From Polynucleobacter sp. AM-25C3 (GTDB lineage: Bacteria > Pseudomonadota > Gammaproteobacteria > Burkholderiales > Burkholderiaceae), in assembly GCF_018882335.1 (NCBI RefSeq), contig NZ_JACVOS010000002.1, positions 1 to 64,000 of the forward strand: a DNA stretch of 64,000 nt. Direction: 5' to 3'. Position 1 is the stretch's first letter; every line of letters begins with the position of its first letter. The notes under the pieces are model-generated. The model ran no database searches. It saw nothing but the letters and a program-made list of their open reading frames with translations, and was not told the origin of the DNA. Both the position numbers and the translations under genes were made by a program. This document shows, piece by piece, positions 1 to 7,895 of the stretch.

Positions 1-56
1 TCGGCTTGTTTGAGGATGGCCATGATTTGGCTATCGGTAAAGCGGGAGGTTTTCAT
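1..56 (-). CDS. IS3-family transposase OrfA, N-terminal 18 residues only
   Basis: The minus strand begins MKTSRFTDSQIMAILKQA, the characteristic start of the small helix-turn-helix OrfA of IS3/IS407-type elements. OrfA binds the element ends and is normally fused to the DDE integrase OrfB by frameshifting. The gene runs off the left edge of the window, so its integrity and the presence of OrfB cannot be judged. An open frame that reads through this region on the plus strand from position 6 is antisense to OrfA and is not a real start. Confidence 0.75.
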   Translation of the reverse strand, partial: MKTSRFTDSQIMAILKQA

Positions 57-118
57 AGAATTTCCTTTAAATCAAACAACTTAGAAATTCTACTTTTAAC
101 TCAGGTTAAGGGGCGGGG
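1..118 (-). mobile_element. End of an IS3-family insertion sequence (truncated by window edge)
   Basis: Minus-strand reading from position 56 gives an OrfA start typical of IS3-family (IS407-like) transposases. The bases upstream of it (about 57-118, ending in a G-rich run on the plus strand) look like the element's terminal non-coding end. The exact terminal inverted repeat cannot be fixed because the other end lies outside the window; the boundary near 110-120 is an estimate. The element abuts a broken hipA-like gene. Confidence 0.7.
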
Positions 119-120
119 GT

Positions 121-407
121 ATTACCATTCTGATGAGTGGATTTTGCGGGGCGAGGCGAGGCGAGGCCCTTATCACTATCTGCTAGATAAAATTCACTAT
201 AGATACTGGCTAGCTCAGTCTCAGCAGGCAGGTCTTCGTGCTGATGTAGCACGGCAATTAATTGCCGAAGTTATTGAGATGACTGGGTTTGTCATAAATC
301 AAGTAAGGTCGAGCATTACAGGGCCATTTCCAATGGATGTAGCTGAGTCTATTTTTACGGGAATGGAGATGCAAGTTAAAAAGCTGGCAGCCCAAATTGA
401 ATCTTAA
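121..407 (+). pseudogene. 3' remnant of a HipA-like toxin kinase gene
   Basis: The last ~75 codons (residues reading YHYLLDKIHYRYW, then a helical stretch ending KKLAAQIES) resemble the C-terminal helical subdomain of HipA-type serine/threonine kinases of type II toxin-antitoxin systems. The catalytic N-terminal three quarters are missing: upstream sequence is the end of an IS3 element. Codons just after the junction are poor matches and include a GCGAG triplication (151-165), so the fragment is also degenerate there. No HipB-like antitoxin gene is visible here. Family assignment rests on memory of the C-terminal pattern and is moderately secure; non-functionality follows from truncation. Confidence 0.6.
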
Positions 408-416
408 AATTAAAAA

Positions 417-449
417 ATCCCAGCAATTTCTTGCTGGGATTTTGTCTTT
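417..449. terminator. Bidirectional intrinsic terminator
   Basis: A perfect 10-bp stem (417-426 with 431-440) closes a 4-nt loop. It is followed by a T-rich run on the plus strand and preceded by an A-rich run that serves the minus strand. It separates the hipA remnant from the convergent minus-strand gene. Confidence 0.85.
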
Positions 450-475
450 CTAGGTGCTAGAAGGGCGTTGCTAGA

Positions 476-1057
476 TTACTTCTTAGCAGCTGGCGCGCTC
501 ACTACAGCAGCAATCGCTTCTGTGTAAACCACTTTAACTTGGTCATTTACAGCAATATCTTTCATCAAGTCAGGATTCTGAACTTTGACTTTGAAGATAT
601 TTCCTTGGGGACCTTTTAAGGATACTGTATTTTTAGCAGCGTCAATAGCTTCAACGTTAGCAGTTGCAGTAATGGTGTTGGTGGTGATCATGCCTGGCTT
701 ATCGCCTTGTGGGGCAGTTGTAGTGCTTGTAGTAACTTGCTCGCTAGTTGTGCCTGGGTTTTTTACTTTAACCAATTCAATGGCTACAGCTAATTCGTAG
801 ACAACGTCAAAACGATCGCCAACTTTGATTTCAGCAAAGTTCTTCACTTCAGGGCCGGCAACGATAGTAGATTCACCATCTTTGTTTTTGAGGGTAACGG
901 TACGAGTTGCAGCATCAATCTTGATTACTTCGCCGTCATAAATGAGGGCGGCTTCTTGAGCAGCTACGCCAGCAATAGGTTCTTTTGGTTTGTTGAGCAA
1001 GAAGTAGGCACCGGCTGCAATAGCAGCAAGTAGAACAATAATTAAAAGTTTTTTCAT
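476..1057 (-). CDS. Membrane-anchored/exported protein with two repeated beta domains, unknown function
   Basis: The product is 193 residues if started at the MKKLLIIVLL methionine, which is preceded by AAGGA and gives a clean N-terminal hydrophobic segment (residues 3-20). Two similar ~60-residue units follow, separated by a Thr/Ser-rich linker. Each has the pattern 'V.IDAA..TV.LK...G' and then 'VGD/VND....VVYxxA', ending in Val/Ala-rich tails. This looks like a duplicated small beta-barrel domain in the periplasm. The N-terminal segment could be an anchor or a signal peptide. No catalytic motif is visible and no function is assigned. It stands alone, convergent with the hipA remnant and divergent from the cytochrome operon. 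Confidence 0.8.
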   Translation of the reverse strand: MKKLLIIVLLAAIAAGAYFLLNKPKEPIAGVAAQEAALIYDGEVIKIDAATRTVTLKNKDGESTIVAGPEVKNFAEIKVGDRFDVVYELAVAIELVKVKNPGTTSEQVTTSTTTAPQGDKPGMITTNTITATANVEAIDAAKNTVSLKGPQGNIFKVKVQNPDLMKDIAVNDQVKVVYTEAIAAVVSAPAAKK

Positions 1058-1241
1058 AATGGTATTAATCCTTAATAAATTAAAATGCATCACCTTAAAA
1101 CGGGCATGCGGTAATTGATAAATGCGCTTGTTTTAGCATTTATGGCGATTGTATTACTCATGCCACTAATCAGAACGAGTTTTGAAGGTGGATAAACATA
1201 ATGCCCCTTCAATACCTGACTATTCTGCTTATCTATAGGTC

Positions 1242-1256
1242 TAATATGTCATATTA
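1242..1256. promoter_or_regulatory. Perfect 15-bp palindrome upstream of the cytochrome operon
   Basis: TAATATG-T-CATATTA is a perfect inverted repeat 43 bp before the SHP-like gene. It contains a TAATAT that could act as a -10 element. Its symmetry and place between divergent genes suggest a protein-binding operator. The binding factor is unknown. Confidence 0.4.
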
Positions 1257-1298
1257 ATGGGTCATACTTAGAGAAACATATAAAAAAGAGGGTTATTT

Positions 1299-1682
1299 AT
1301 GTTTCTGAGATTGATAAGCGCATCACTTTTAATGGTGGCGACATTGTCTGCAAGTGCAGCCACGCCATCTGATTTGCTCAAGTCATATGAGGCTGCGTCT
1401 GGTAAGGCATCCCCTATTAGAGGCGAGCAGTTTTTTAATGCTAAACACGGCAAGGAGTGGAGTTGTGCCTCTTGCCATGAAAATCCCCCCAATCACGACA
1501 CTAAACATATTGTTACTGGCAAGGTGATCAAGCCTTTGGCGCCGAGCGCCAATTCTGCACGCTTTACAGATGAAGCTAAGGCAGAGAAATGGTTTAAGCG
1601 TAACTGCAATGATGTGCTTGGTAGAGAATGCACTGCTCAAGAAAAAGCAGATGTCCTCTCATGGCTAATGACTGTGAAATGA
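1299..1682 (+). CDS. SHP-like monohaem c-type cytochrome (DUF1924 family)
   Basis: The 127-residue precursor has an N-terminal signal peptide (about residues 1-21) and one haem-binding CASCH motif (residues 56-60). Downstream is a Cys-containing segment RNCNDVLGREC, as in the sphaeroides haem protein (SHP) family, whose haem is ligated by Asn and can bind O2 or NO. The protein should be periplasmic. Its stop overlaps the start of the dihaem cytochrome gene, and a b-type cytochrome follows, which is the partner arrangement known for SHP systems. The physiological role of SHP proteins remains poorly settled, so oxygen/NO handling is inferred from family knowledge only. Confidence 0.85.
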   Translation: MFLRLISASLLMVATLSASAATPSDLLKSYEAASGKASPIRGEQFFNAKHGKEWSCASCHENPPNHDTKHIVTGKVIKPLAPSANSARFTDEAKAEKWFKRNCNDVLGRECTAQEKADVLSWLMTVK

Positions 1683-2161
1683 ACCCCATGAAAATGAAAA
1701 TGAAAAAAACTATATTTATTGCAGCCACTTTAATTTTGGCAAGCTCAACTGCATATGCTGGAAAAATGGCAATGCCTTCCGATGCCCCGGCCTCCTACGA
1801 TGCCGAATGCGCAAGTTGCCATATGGCCTATCCGCCCGCACTATTGAGTGAAAAAAGTTGGCAAAACGTCATGTCTGGTCTCGCAAAGCATTTCGGAACG
1901 GATGCAAGTGTTGATCCTAAGACGCGAGCGGAGATTACCAATTGGCTGGTCAAGAATGCTACTACTCGTCAAAAATACATGGAGACTGCCCCCGAAAATC
2001 GCATTACTAAAACTTCTTGGTTTATTCGTAAGCATGATGAGGTGAGGTCGGATGTTTGGAAACGAGCGGGCATCAAGAGTCCAGCCAATTGCAGCGCCTG
2101 TCACACAGATGCAGCCAAGGGTAACTTTAGTGAGAGCAACATCAAGATCCCAGCAAAATGA
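1679..2161 (+). CDS. Dihaem cytochrome c (DHC), electron donor to SHP
   Basis: From the ATG that overlaps the previous stop (ATGA) the product is 160 residues with a lysine-rich start and signal peptide to about residue 27. Two CXXCH motifs (residues 44-48 and 138-142) bind two haems. The family is the DHC of SHP-DHC-cytochrome b operons, thought to pass electrons from the membrane cytochrome b to SHP. A second in-frame ATG three codons later (1688) is an alternative start. A longer frame from 1628 overlaps the previous gene by 55 bp and is unlikely. The 3' end overlaps the next gene by 4 bp, indicating translational coupling. Confidence 0.85.
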   Translation: MNPMKMKMKKTIFIAATLILASSTAYAGKMAMPSDAPASYDAECASCHMAYPPALLSEKSWQNVMSGLAKHFGTDASVDPKTRAEITNWLVKNATTRQKYMETAPENRITKTSWFIRKHDEVRSDVWKRAGIKSPANCSACHTDAAKGNFSESNIKIPAK

Positions 2162-2832
2162 ATACACCCATGAACGATACAGTTGGAGCTACCGGCAAAT
2201 TGAAGCAAGCAATTATGGTGTGGGATATGCCAGTGCGCGTGTTTCATTGGCTACTGGTGATTTGTTTTGCGGGGGCTTGGCTTACTTCAGAGAGTGAGCG
2301 ACTGCAGATGATTCATTATGCGTTTGGCTACACTTCCTGTCTGCTGATATTGATTCGTTTAGTGTGGGGTGTGATCGGAACACGCTATGCTCGCTTTACC
2401 CAGTTCCTCAAAGGCCCTAAAGCTGTTTTAGGTCATTTTATGGCGATGCTGCGCGGTCACCCCCATCACGATGTTGGACATAACCCAGCTGGTGGATTAG
2501 TCATGGTTGCACTCATGCTCTTGATTCTTGTGATTGGCGTCTCTGGCTATCTCTCTGTTAAGGAACTTCTAGGCGACTTTGCAGGTGAGATTCATGAATC
2601 AGTCGCTAGCTTGGCATTGGGAGTTGTCATTCTGCATATTCTTGCAGCAATAGTGATGAGCCTGATGGAAAAGCAAAATCTAGTGAAGTCCATGGTAGAT
2701 GGAAAAAAACAGGGCATGCCGGAGCAGGGTATTCGTTATCCGCAGTATCTGCTGGGCGGCCTAATATTGATTACATCACTCTATTTTTTCTACTTAGTCT
2801 TAACGGGCGCTTTACCTAGCTTGACCCAGTAA
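2158..2832 (+). CDS. Cytochrome b561-type membrane protein of the SHP/DHC operon
   Basis: The 224-residue protein has hydrophobic segments near residues 20-40, 55-75, 115-135, 150-165 and 195-215, with histidines in and near the helices (VFHW, HYAFG, HESVA, LHILAA) suited to ligate b haems. It belongs to the prokaryotic cytochrome b561 group. It would take electrons from quinol and pass them to the periplasmic dihaem cytochrome encoded just upstream, with which it overlaps by 4 bp. A start four codons later (2170) is possible. The three-gene order is the conserved SHP-DHC-cytb unit. Confidence 0.85.
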   Translation: MNTPMNDTVGATGKLKQAIMVWDMPVRVFHWLLVICFAGAWLTSESERLQMIHYAFGYTSCLLILIRLVWGVIGTRYARFTQFLKGPKAVLGHFMAMLRGHPHHDVGHNPAGGLVMVALMLLILVIGVSGYLSVKELLGDFAGEIHESVASLALGVVILHILAAIVMSLMEKQNLVKSMVDGKKQGMPEQGIRYPQYLLGGLILITSLYFFYLVLTGALPSLTQ

Positions 2833-2880
2833 GCGGGGTCAGTAGACTAGCTAGGCGATGATCGTTGTACGATAGCTCCT

Positions 2881-4320
2881 ATGAAGCTACTGATTGCCCT
2901 CTATTTTTTTATCCTGGCTACGATTCAGCTGGGTTTGCTATTGGGCATTTATCACTATCACCGCTCTCAAAGTGAGCTGAGGCCCAATCGATACTGGATG
3001 GCTTCATTGATGGTGAATGTCATCGCTTTGCTGATCTTCGGTGGTGGCATTCTGGTGATTCAAAGCTTGGAAAAGCCTGACTTTAATTTCACAATAGCGA
3101 ATTCCTTGTTTTACATCGCTGCTGTTTTTCAGTTGTTGTTTTGCAAATCTCTGATCGACCCAATTAGTAAGCGCTTGCAATATGGCTTCGCACTCTCGGC
3201 GATTGTCTTTGTGCCGGTCTTTGAATTTCTTCGTGTTTATGGAAATTATGAGATTCGCACGGCATTTATGTGTGCAATAGCCGTCATATTCTTCTCGTGG
3301 CAAATTATGATGCTAAGGCATAAAAGAAGTTCAGAGCCATCCCAGCAGTTAATGTATTTGCAGTATGCAACTGCAGCCGAACTATTCTTAGCATTAGGTC
3401 GTCTGGGGGTTTTAGCCTCAATTGGCTTCACCATTAATAAGGTGGAGCAAATTCCACGGTTGTTGATTCTGCTGACGATTGCTCAGTTGGTAATCAATAC
3501 GCTCTCTTACATTGCGCTAGGCGGCTATTGGGCAGAAAAGGTTGCCCTGGCAAACGCTAAATCGAAGAGCGAAAATATTGAAATTAAGAATCTCCTATCA
3601 GAGCGGGAGAGTTTGATAGCTGGGTTGTTAAAGGCTAATAAAACAGCTGCTACCGGAGCCTTATCTGCCTCCATTGCCCATGAACTAAACCAGCCATTGG
3701 GCGCTTCGTTTTTAAATATTCAATTTTTGCAAAAGAAGCTTGCGGAAGGAAGTCTAAGCGCTGAGCAGAACCAAGAGATCTTAGCGGCACTACTGTCTGA
3801 TAACCAAAGAGCGGCCAATATCATTCGCTCACTCAGATCTATCTTTTCAGATGGAAAGATGGGCGCAGAGCAAGTTGAAGTTGGGGTCTTAATTGAATCT
3901 GTTCTCAAAATCACTAAGCCTGAAATTCAGTCAAAAAATATCCAGGTTGTTCTCAGACTCTCATCCAGTACATTAATTGATGTTAATCGAGCAGAAATTC
4001 AGCAGGTCATCCTGAATTTAATTAACAACGCTACTCAAGCGCTGACCGATTCTCTTGCCAATCCCAAAACTTTGAAAATAGAAAGCTATGATGTCGCTGA
4101 GGGGGTTGAAATACTCGTCATCGACAATGGCCTAGGTATTCCTGCTGAGGCTCAATCTCATCTATTTGAATTACTCGCCGGCAGCAATAAAAAGTCGGGT
4201 ATGGGTTTGGGTTTATGGCTCTGTCAACACATCATCTCTCGTCATGGCGGGTATATTCGTTATGAGGATGCGAGTGGTGGCGGCGCGCAATTCGTTATCT
4301 TTTTGCCTTCAGCCCACTAA
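2881..4320 (+). CDS. Membrane sensor histidine kinase
   Basis: The 479-residue protein has about seven hydrophobic segments in residues 1-215 that form an integral-membrane sensor region, then a short coiled linker and a kinase core. The H-box is IAHELNQPLGA with the phosphoacceptor His267. The N-box is QVILNLINNATQAL (Asn383), G1 is DNGLGIP (415-421) and G2 is MGLGLWL (441-447). It lies 48 bp after the cytochrome b gene on the same strand, so it is probably co-transcribed. SHP operons in other bacteria are often next to two-component genes, which suggests redox or ligand sensing. No response regulator gene is present in the window; the partner must be elsewhere. Confidence 0.85.
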   Translation: MKLLIALYFFILATIQLGLLLGIYHYHRSQSELRPNRYWMASLMVNVIALLIFGGGILVIQSLEKPDFNFTIANSLFYIAAVFQLLFCKSLIDPISKRLQYGFALSAIVFVPVFEFLRVYGNYEIRTAFMCAIAVIFFSWQIMMLRHKRSSEPSQQLMYLQYATAAELFLALGRLGVLASIGFTINKVEQIPRLLILLTIAQLVINTLSYIALGGYWAEKVALANAKSKSENIEIKNLLSERESLIAGLLKANKTAATGALSASIAHELNQPLGASFLNIQFLQKKLAEGSLSAEQNQEILAALLSDNQRAANIIRSLRSIFSDGKMGAEQVEVGVLIESVLKITKPEIQSKNIQVVLRLSSSTLIDVNRAEIQQVILNLINNATQALTDSLANPKTLKIESYDVAEGVEILVIDNGLGIPAEAQSHLFELLAGSNKKSGMGLGLWLCQHIISRHGGYIRYEDASGGGAQFVIFLPSAH

Positions 4321-4351
4321 TCGACTATTAGCCTAAGGGCTAATTGCCCAA

Positions 4352-4387
4352 AACAAGTCATCTCTTTACATTCGTAGAGTACTTGTT
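4352..4387. repeat. Imperfect inverted repeat upstream of the alkylsulfatase gene
   Basis: AACAAGT (4352-4358) is repeated inverted as ACTTGTT (4381-4387), with a further CTCT/AGAG inner match. It lies 32 bp before the chosen start of the next gene. It could be an operator or a weak terminator of the kinase gene; no T-run follows. Confidence 0.3.
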
Positions 4388-4418
4388 GTCCTATTTATAT
4401 TCAATGCATAGGCTTTTT

Positions 4419-6521
4419 ATGAAAACCAAACTCTCGCTGATCGCTCTATCCATTACTTTGATTGCTGCTAACCCAGTTCTTGCTGCAGGCGGGGGCGGGG
4501 TAGTGGTAGATGCTGGTGCAATGCAAGGCAAGCACTTTGACCCCAAGGGCAAAGCCCCCTCTATATTTACGGTGGAACTCCAAAGCGGTTTGCGTAAAAC
4601 CTTGCCCTTTGAAGACAAGCGCGACTTTGAAGAGTCTCAAAAAGGATTTATTGCGGCGCCTGCCTATAAAACGATTATGGCTGACGCGGGTAACGTTGCT
4701 TGGGATATGGGTAGTTATGAATTTCTACTGCAAGGCAAGGACTTTGACAGCGTTCATCCCTCTTTACAGCGTCAAGCCATCTTGAATATGGGTTATGGCC
4801 TCTATGAGGTTGTTCCAGGAAAGATCTATCAAGTTCGTGGTTTTGACTTATCGAACATTAGCTTTGTTAAAACCAATACAGGATGGATTGTCTTTGACCC
4901 ATTAACTTCAAAAGAGACTGCTAGAGCAGCTTTAGAGTTGGTGAATGAGAAGTTGGGCAAGCGCCCAGTAGTCGCGGTGGTGTACTCCCATTCACATGCT
5001 GACCACTTTGGCGGTGTTCGCGGGGTAGTGGATGAGGCAGATGTGAAGAGTGGCAAGGTCAAAATTATTGCCCCAGCTGGCTTTATGGATCACGCGGTGG
5101 CAGAGAATGTATACGCCGGTAATGCCATGACACGCCGTTTGTATTTCCAGTATGGCGTTTTGTTGCCGCGTAGCCCATTTGGTCACGTTGACCAGTCGAT
5201 TGGTAAAAATACTGCAGCAGGAAACCTCGGTTTAATTGAGCCAACTATTCTGATTAATGAGCCATTTGAAAAGATGACGGTTGATGGCGTAGAGATGGAG
5301 TTCCAAAATACGCCTGGTACAGAAGCTCCAGCGGAGATGAACACTTATTTCCCGCAGATGAAAGCATTCTGGGCTGCAGAAAATATTACTGGCACCATTC
5401 ACAATATTTATACCTTACGCGGTGCATTAGTGCGTGACGCACTGGCATGGTCTAAGAATATTAACAACGCTTTGTACCGTTATGGTAATGAAGCGCAAGT
5501 GATGTTTGCTTCGCATTCTTGGCCGCGTTGGGGTAATGATCGCGTGCAAGAAGTTATGCGCACGCAGCGTGACAGTTATGCCCACTTGAATAACGAAGTT
5601 CTCCATTTGGCGAACAATGGCGTGACCATCAATGAAGTGCATAACGTCTACAAACAACCGGAGAGCTTGAAGTCCCAGTGGGCAGCGCATAGCTACCATG
5701 GCTCAGAGGAGCACAACAGTCGCGCGGTCATTAATCGTTACTTGGGTTACTGGGATGCTAATCCTGCGACCTTGATTCCTTTATCACCAAAAGATTCTGC
5801 GCCGCTGTATGTGGAGATGATGGGTGGCTCAGGAAAAATCATGGCTAAGGGTAGGCAGCTCTATAAACAGGGTAAATATCGTGAAGCAATGGAGATTGTG
5901 AATAAATTGGTTTATGCGGAGCCAAACAACACGGCAGCTAAAGATTTGCTAGCGGACATTTTTGAACAAATTGGCTATCAAAAAGAAAGCCCAAGTGTGC
6001 GCAATAGCTTCTTGGGTGCTGCATACGAGTTGCGTCACGGCATGCCTTCTGGAGCATCACCAAAGACTAACGGCCCTGACATGATTAAGGCAATGACTAC
6101 AGAGCTTTGGCTTAACGCCTTGGCTATCAGCATGGATAGTAAAAAAGCGGCTGGCATGAAGTTCAGGATTAATCTCATCACTCCGGATAATGGTGAAAAG
6201 TTTGTGGTCGAGATGAGTAACTCTGCGCTGACCAATATCAAGGGCTACCAGGATAAAAATCCAAGCCTAACGATTACCTTGAATCGCAGTGACTTAGAAA
6301 AAGTCATGGGTGGTCAAACTACCTTTGAAAAACTACAGGCCGAAGGAAAAGCCAAGTTTGAGGGTGATCGTAAAGCGTTCGAGCAGCTGCGTGGTACCTT
6401 AACGACCTTTACTCCAGACTTTGAGTTGATGCCCGGCACTAAAGCTAAAAAAGCTCCAACTTCTACACCAAACAAAGATCCGTTTGAAGCTCCCCCAATC
6501 GCCAATTCCGATGGCGCTTAA
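4419..6521 (+). CDS. Secreted alkyl/aryl sulfatase, metallo-beta-lactamase fold (SdsA1/BDS1 type)
   Basis: The start at the MKTKLSLIALS methionine gives a 700-residue precursor with a signal peptide ending near ANPVLAA. The upstream in-frame extension adds 25 residues that would spoil it. The zinc-binding motif HSHADH (His191, His193, Asp195, His196) lies in the N-terminal metallo-beta-lactamase domain. Further likely metal ligands are in the PGTEAPAEMN and SHSWPRWG segments. A helical dimerisation region and an SCP2-like lipid-binding C-terminal domain (about residues 570-690) follow. Length and domain order match class III alkylsulfatases that hydrolyse alkyl sulfate esters such as dodecyl sulfate. 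A dedicated regulator is not adjacent. Confidence 0.88.
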   Translation: MKTKLSLIALSITLIAANPVLAAGGGGVVVDAGAMQGKHFDPKGKAPSIFTVELQSGLRKTLPFEDKRDFEESQKGFIAAPAYKTIMADAGNVAWDMGSYEFLLQGKDFDSVHPSLQRQAILNMGYGLYEVVPGKIYQVRGFDLSNISFVKTNTGWIVFDPLTSKETARAALELVNEKLGKRPVVAVVYSHSHADHFGGVRGVVDEADVKSGKVKIIAPAGFMDHAVAENVYAGNAMTRRLYFQYGVLLPRSPFGHVDQSIGKNTAAGNLGLIEPTILINEPFEKMTVDGVEMEFQNTPGTEAPAEMNTYFPQMKAFWAAENITGTIHNIYTLRGALVRDALAWSKNINNALYRYGNEAQVMFASHSWPRWGNDRVQEVMRTQRDSYAHLNNEVLHLANNGVTINEVHNVYKQPESLKSQWAAHSYHGSEEHNSRAVINRYLGYWDANPATLIPLSPKDSAPLYVEMMGGSGKIMAKGRQLYKQGKYREAMEIVNKLVYAEPNNTAAKDLLADIFEQIGYQKESPSVRNSFLGAAYELRHGMPSGASPKTNGPDMIKAMTTELWLNALAISMDSKKAAGMKFRINLITPDNGEKFVVEMSNSALTNIKGYQDKNPSLTITLNRSDLEKVMGGQTTFEKLQAEGKAKFEGDRKAFEQLRGTLTTFTPDFELMPGTKAKKAPTSTPNKDPFEAPPIANSDGA

Positions 6522-6551
6522 AGAAAATTAAATAGTAAGTAGGTATTAGAA

Positions 6552-6581
6552 AAATGGGCTCCAAGGAGCCCATTTGTTTTT
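6552..6581. terminator. Bidirectional intrinsic terminator
   Basis: A 10-bp stem (6552-6561 with 6566-6575) with a 4-nt loop is followed by GTTTTT, and an A-run precedes it. It sits between two convergent genes (alkylsulfatase and CoA-transferase). Confidence 0.85.
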
Positions 6582-6600
6582 CCTGAAACAAGTCAGTAAC

Positions 6601-7818
6601 TCAGACTGCGAAAGCGCCACCATCGGTAAGAGCCTTCAAGTGATCACCAGAAATGCCTAGCTCGTTGAGTACCTCATTGGTATGCTCCCCTAGCAAAGGC
6701 GGGTGACGGGAGACCTGCTGGGGCGTGCCCATCATCTTGACGGCAAAGCCAATATTCGGAACTTTGCCTTCAATCGGGTGATCAATTTCCATGCGCATCT
6801 TCCGATGCTGTCCATGTTCACTATCAAATGCTTGGGGGTAGGTATTAATTGGTCCCGCCGGAATGCCAGCTGCCAGAAGATGATCAACCCATTCTTTGCT
6901 GGTTTTAGTGGCGAAAGTTTTTTCTAATTCAGATGCCAGAATTAATCGATTGGCTAGGCGCAATGGATTGGTCCTAAAAAGAGGGTCTTCGAATAACTCG
7001 GGGCGGCCAATTTTTTCACAGAGTAATTTCCAGAGTTTTTGATTGGTGGCACCCATCACAAAGTAGCCATCAGAGGCTTTCATGGCCTGATAGGGGGCGC
7101 TCATGTGATTAGCGGTACCCAGCTTGTAGGGTTCGACTCCAGTGCCCCAGTACTGCGCCGTATCCCAAATCGAGAATGCCAATGCGGAATCGAATAGAGA
7201 GGCGTCAATAAATTGACCTTCACCTGATTTGGTCTTACCAATGTAAGCCGACAAAATTCCATAGACAGCAAAGAGGGCGCAACCAATATCCGCTACCGGA
7301 ACACCGGCTTTGACTGGAGGACCATCTGGATAGCCTGTTACGCTCATGACGCCTGACATCGCTTGTGCCATCAAATCAAATCCAGGGCGATCTGCCCAGG
7401 GGCCCGTTTGACCAAACCCCGAGATACTGGCGTAGACCAAGCCTGGGTTGATATCTTTGAGTGATGGGTAATCAATACCCAATTTTTTCATGACGCCAGG
7501 ACGATAGTTTTCAACTAAGATATCTGCGGTTTTAACAAGCTCAAAGAAGACTTTTTTGCCAGCTGCAGTTTTGAGATTGAGGGTCACGCTACGCTTGTTG
7601 CGATTCATGTTCAGAAAGCCCATGCTATCTGAACCCTTCATCTTGAATCCCATTGCCCCACGAGTTTGATCTCCGGTGCCAGGAGGCTCGATTTTGATGA
7701 CATCAGCACCTAGGTCAGCTAAGAGCATGCAGCAGTAGGGTCCAGCCATTACTTGACTCACGTCAAGAACTCTGACGCCAGCCAGTGGTAAAGGCTTGCC
7801 GATAGGTGTTTTCATCAT
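6601..7818 (-). CDS. Class III CoA-transferase (CaiB/BaiF family)
   Basis: The product is about 405 residues from either of two adjacent ATGs (7818 or 7815); a longer frame to 7881 would enter the opposite gene's promoter region. The N-terminal GVRVLDVSQVMAGPYC and ADLGADVIKIEPPGTGD segments are hallmarks of the family. The predicted catalytic aspartate is Asp177, in PVADIG. These enzymes move CoA between carboxylic acids through a covalent anhydride on that Asp. The gene is divergent from a Bug-type solute receptor and near a crotonase, suggesting activation of an imported organic acid. The actual substrate cannot be read from the sequence. Confidence 0.85.
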   Translation of the reverse strand: MMKTPIGKPLPLAGVRVLDVSQVMAGPYCCMLLADLGADVIKIEPPGTGDQTRGAMGFKMKGSDSMGFLNMNRNKRSVTLNLKTAAGKKVFFELVKTADILVENYRPGVMKKLGIDYPSLKDINPGLVYASISGFGQTGPWADRPGFDLMAQAMSGVMSVTGYPDGPPVKAGVPVADIGCALFAVYGILSAYIGKTKSGEGQFIDASLFDSALAFSIWDTAQYWGTGVEPYKLGTANHMSAPYQAMKASDGYFVMGATNQKLWKLLCEKIGRPELFEDPLFRTNPLRLANRLILASELEKTFATKTSKEWVDHLLAAGIPAGPINTYPQAFDSEHGQHRKMRMEIDHPIEGKVPNIGFAVKMMGTPQQVSRHPPLLGEHTNEVLNELGISGDHLKALTDGGAFAV

Positions 7819-7895
7819 TGTCTCAATTGTTTTTATATGTTTAGATTGCAATGCTAATTGATAGCCATAAATATAAAACAAATAATGGAGACCGT

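Noticed and set aside
6-120. Plus-strand open frame start reading into the hipA remnant
   Set aside because: The first ~38 codons are antisense to a clear IS3 OrfA start and its upstream end, so they are accidental.
7819-7895. Imperfect inverted repeat (GTTTT.ATAT / ATATAAAAC) between divergent CoA-transferase and Bug genes
   Set aside because: AT-rich and interrupted; chance match cannot be excluded without comparison to relatives.
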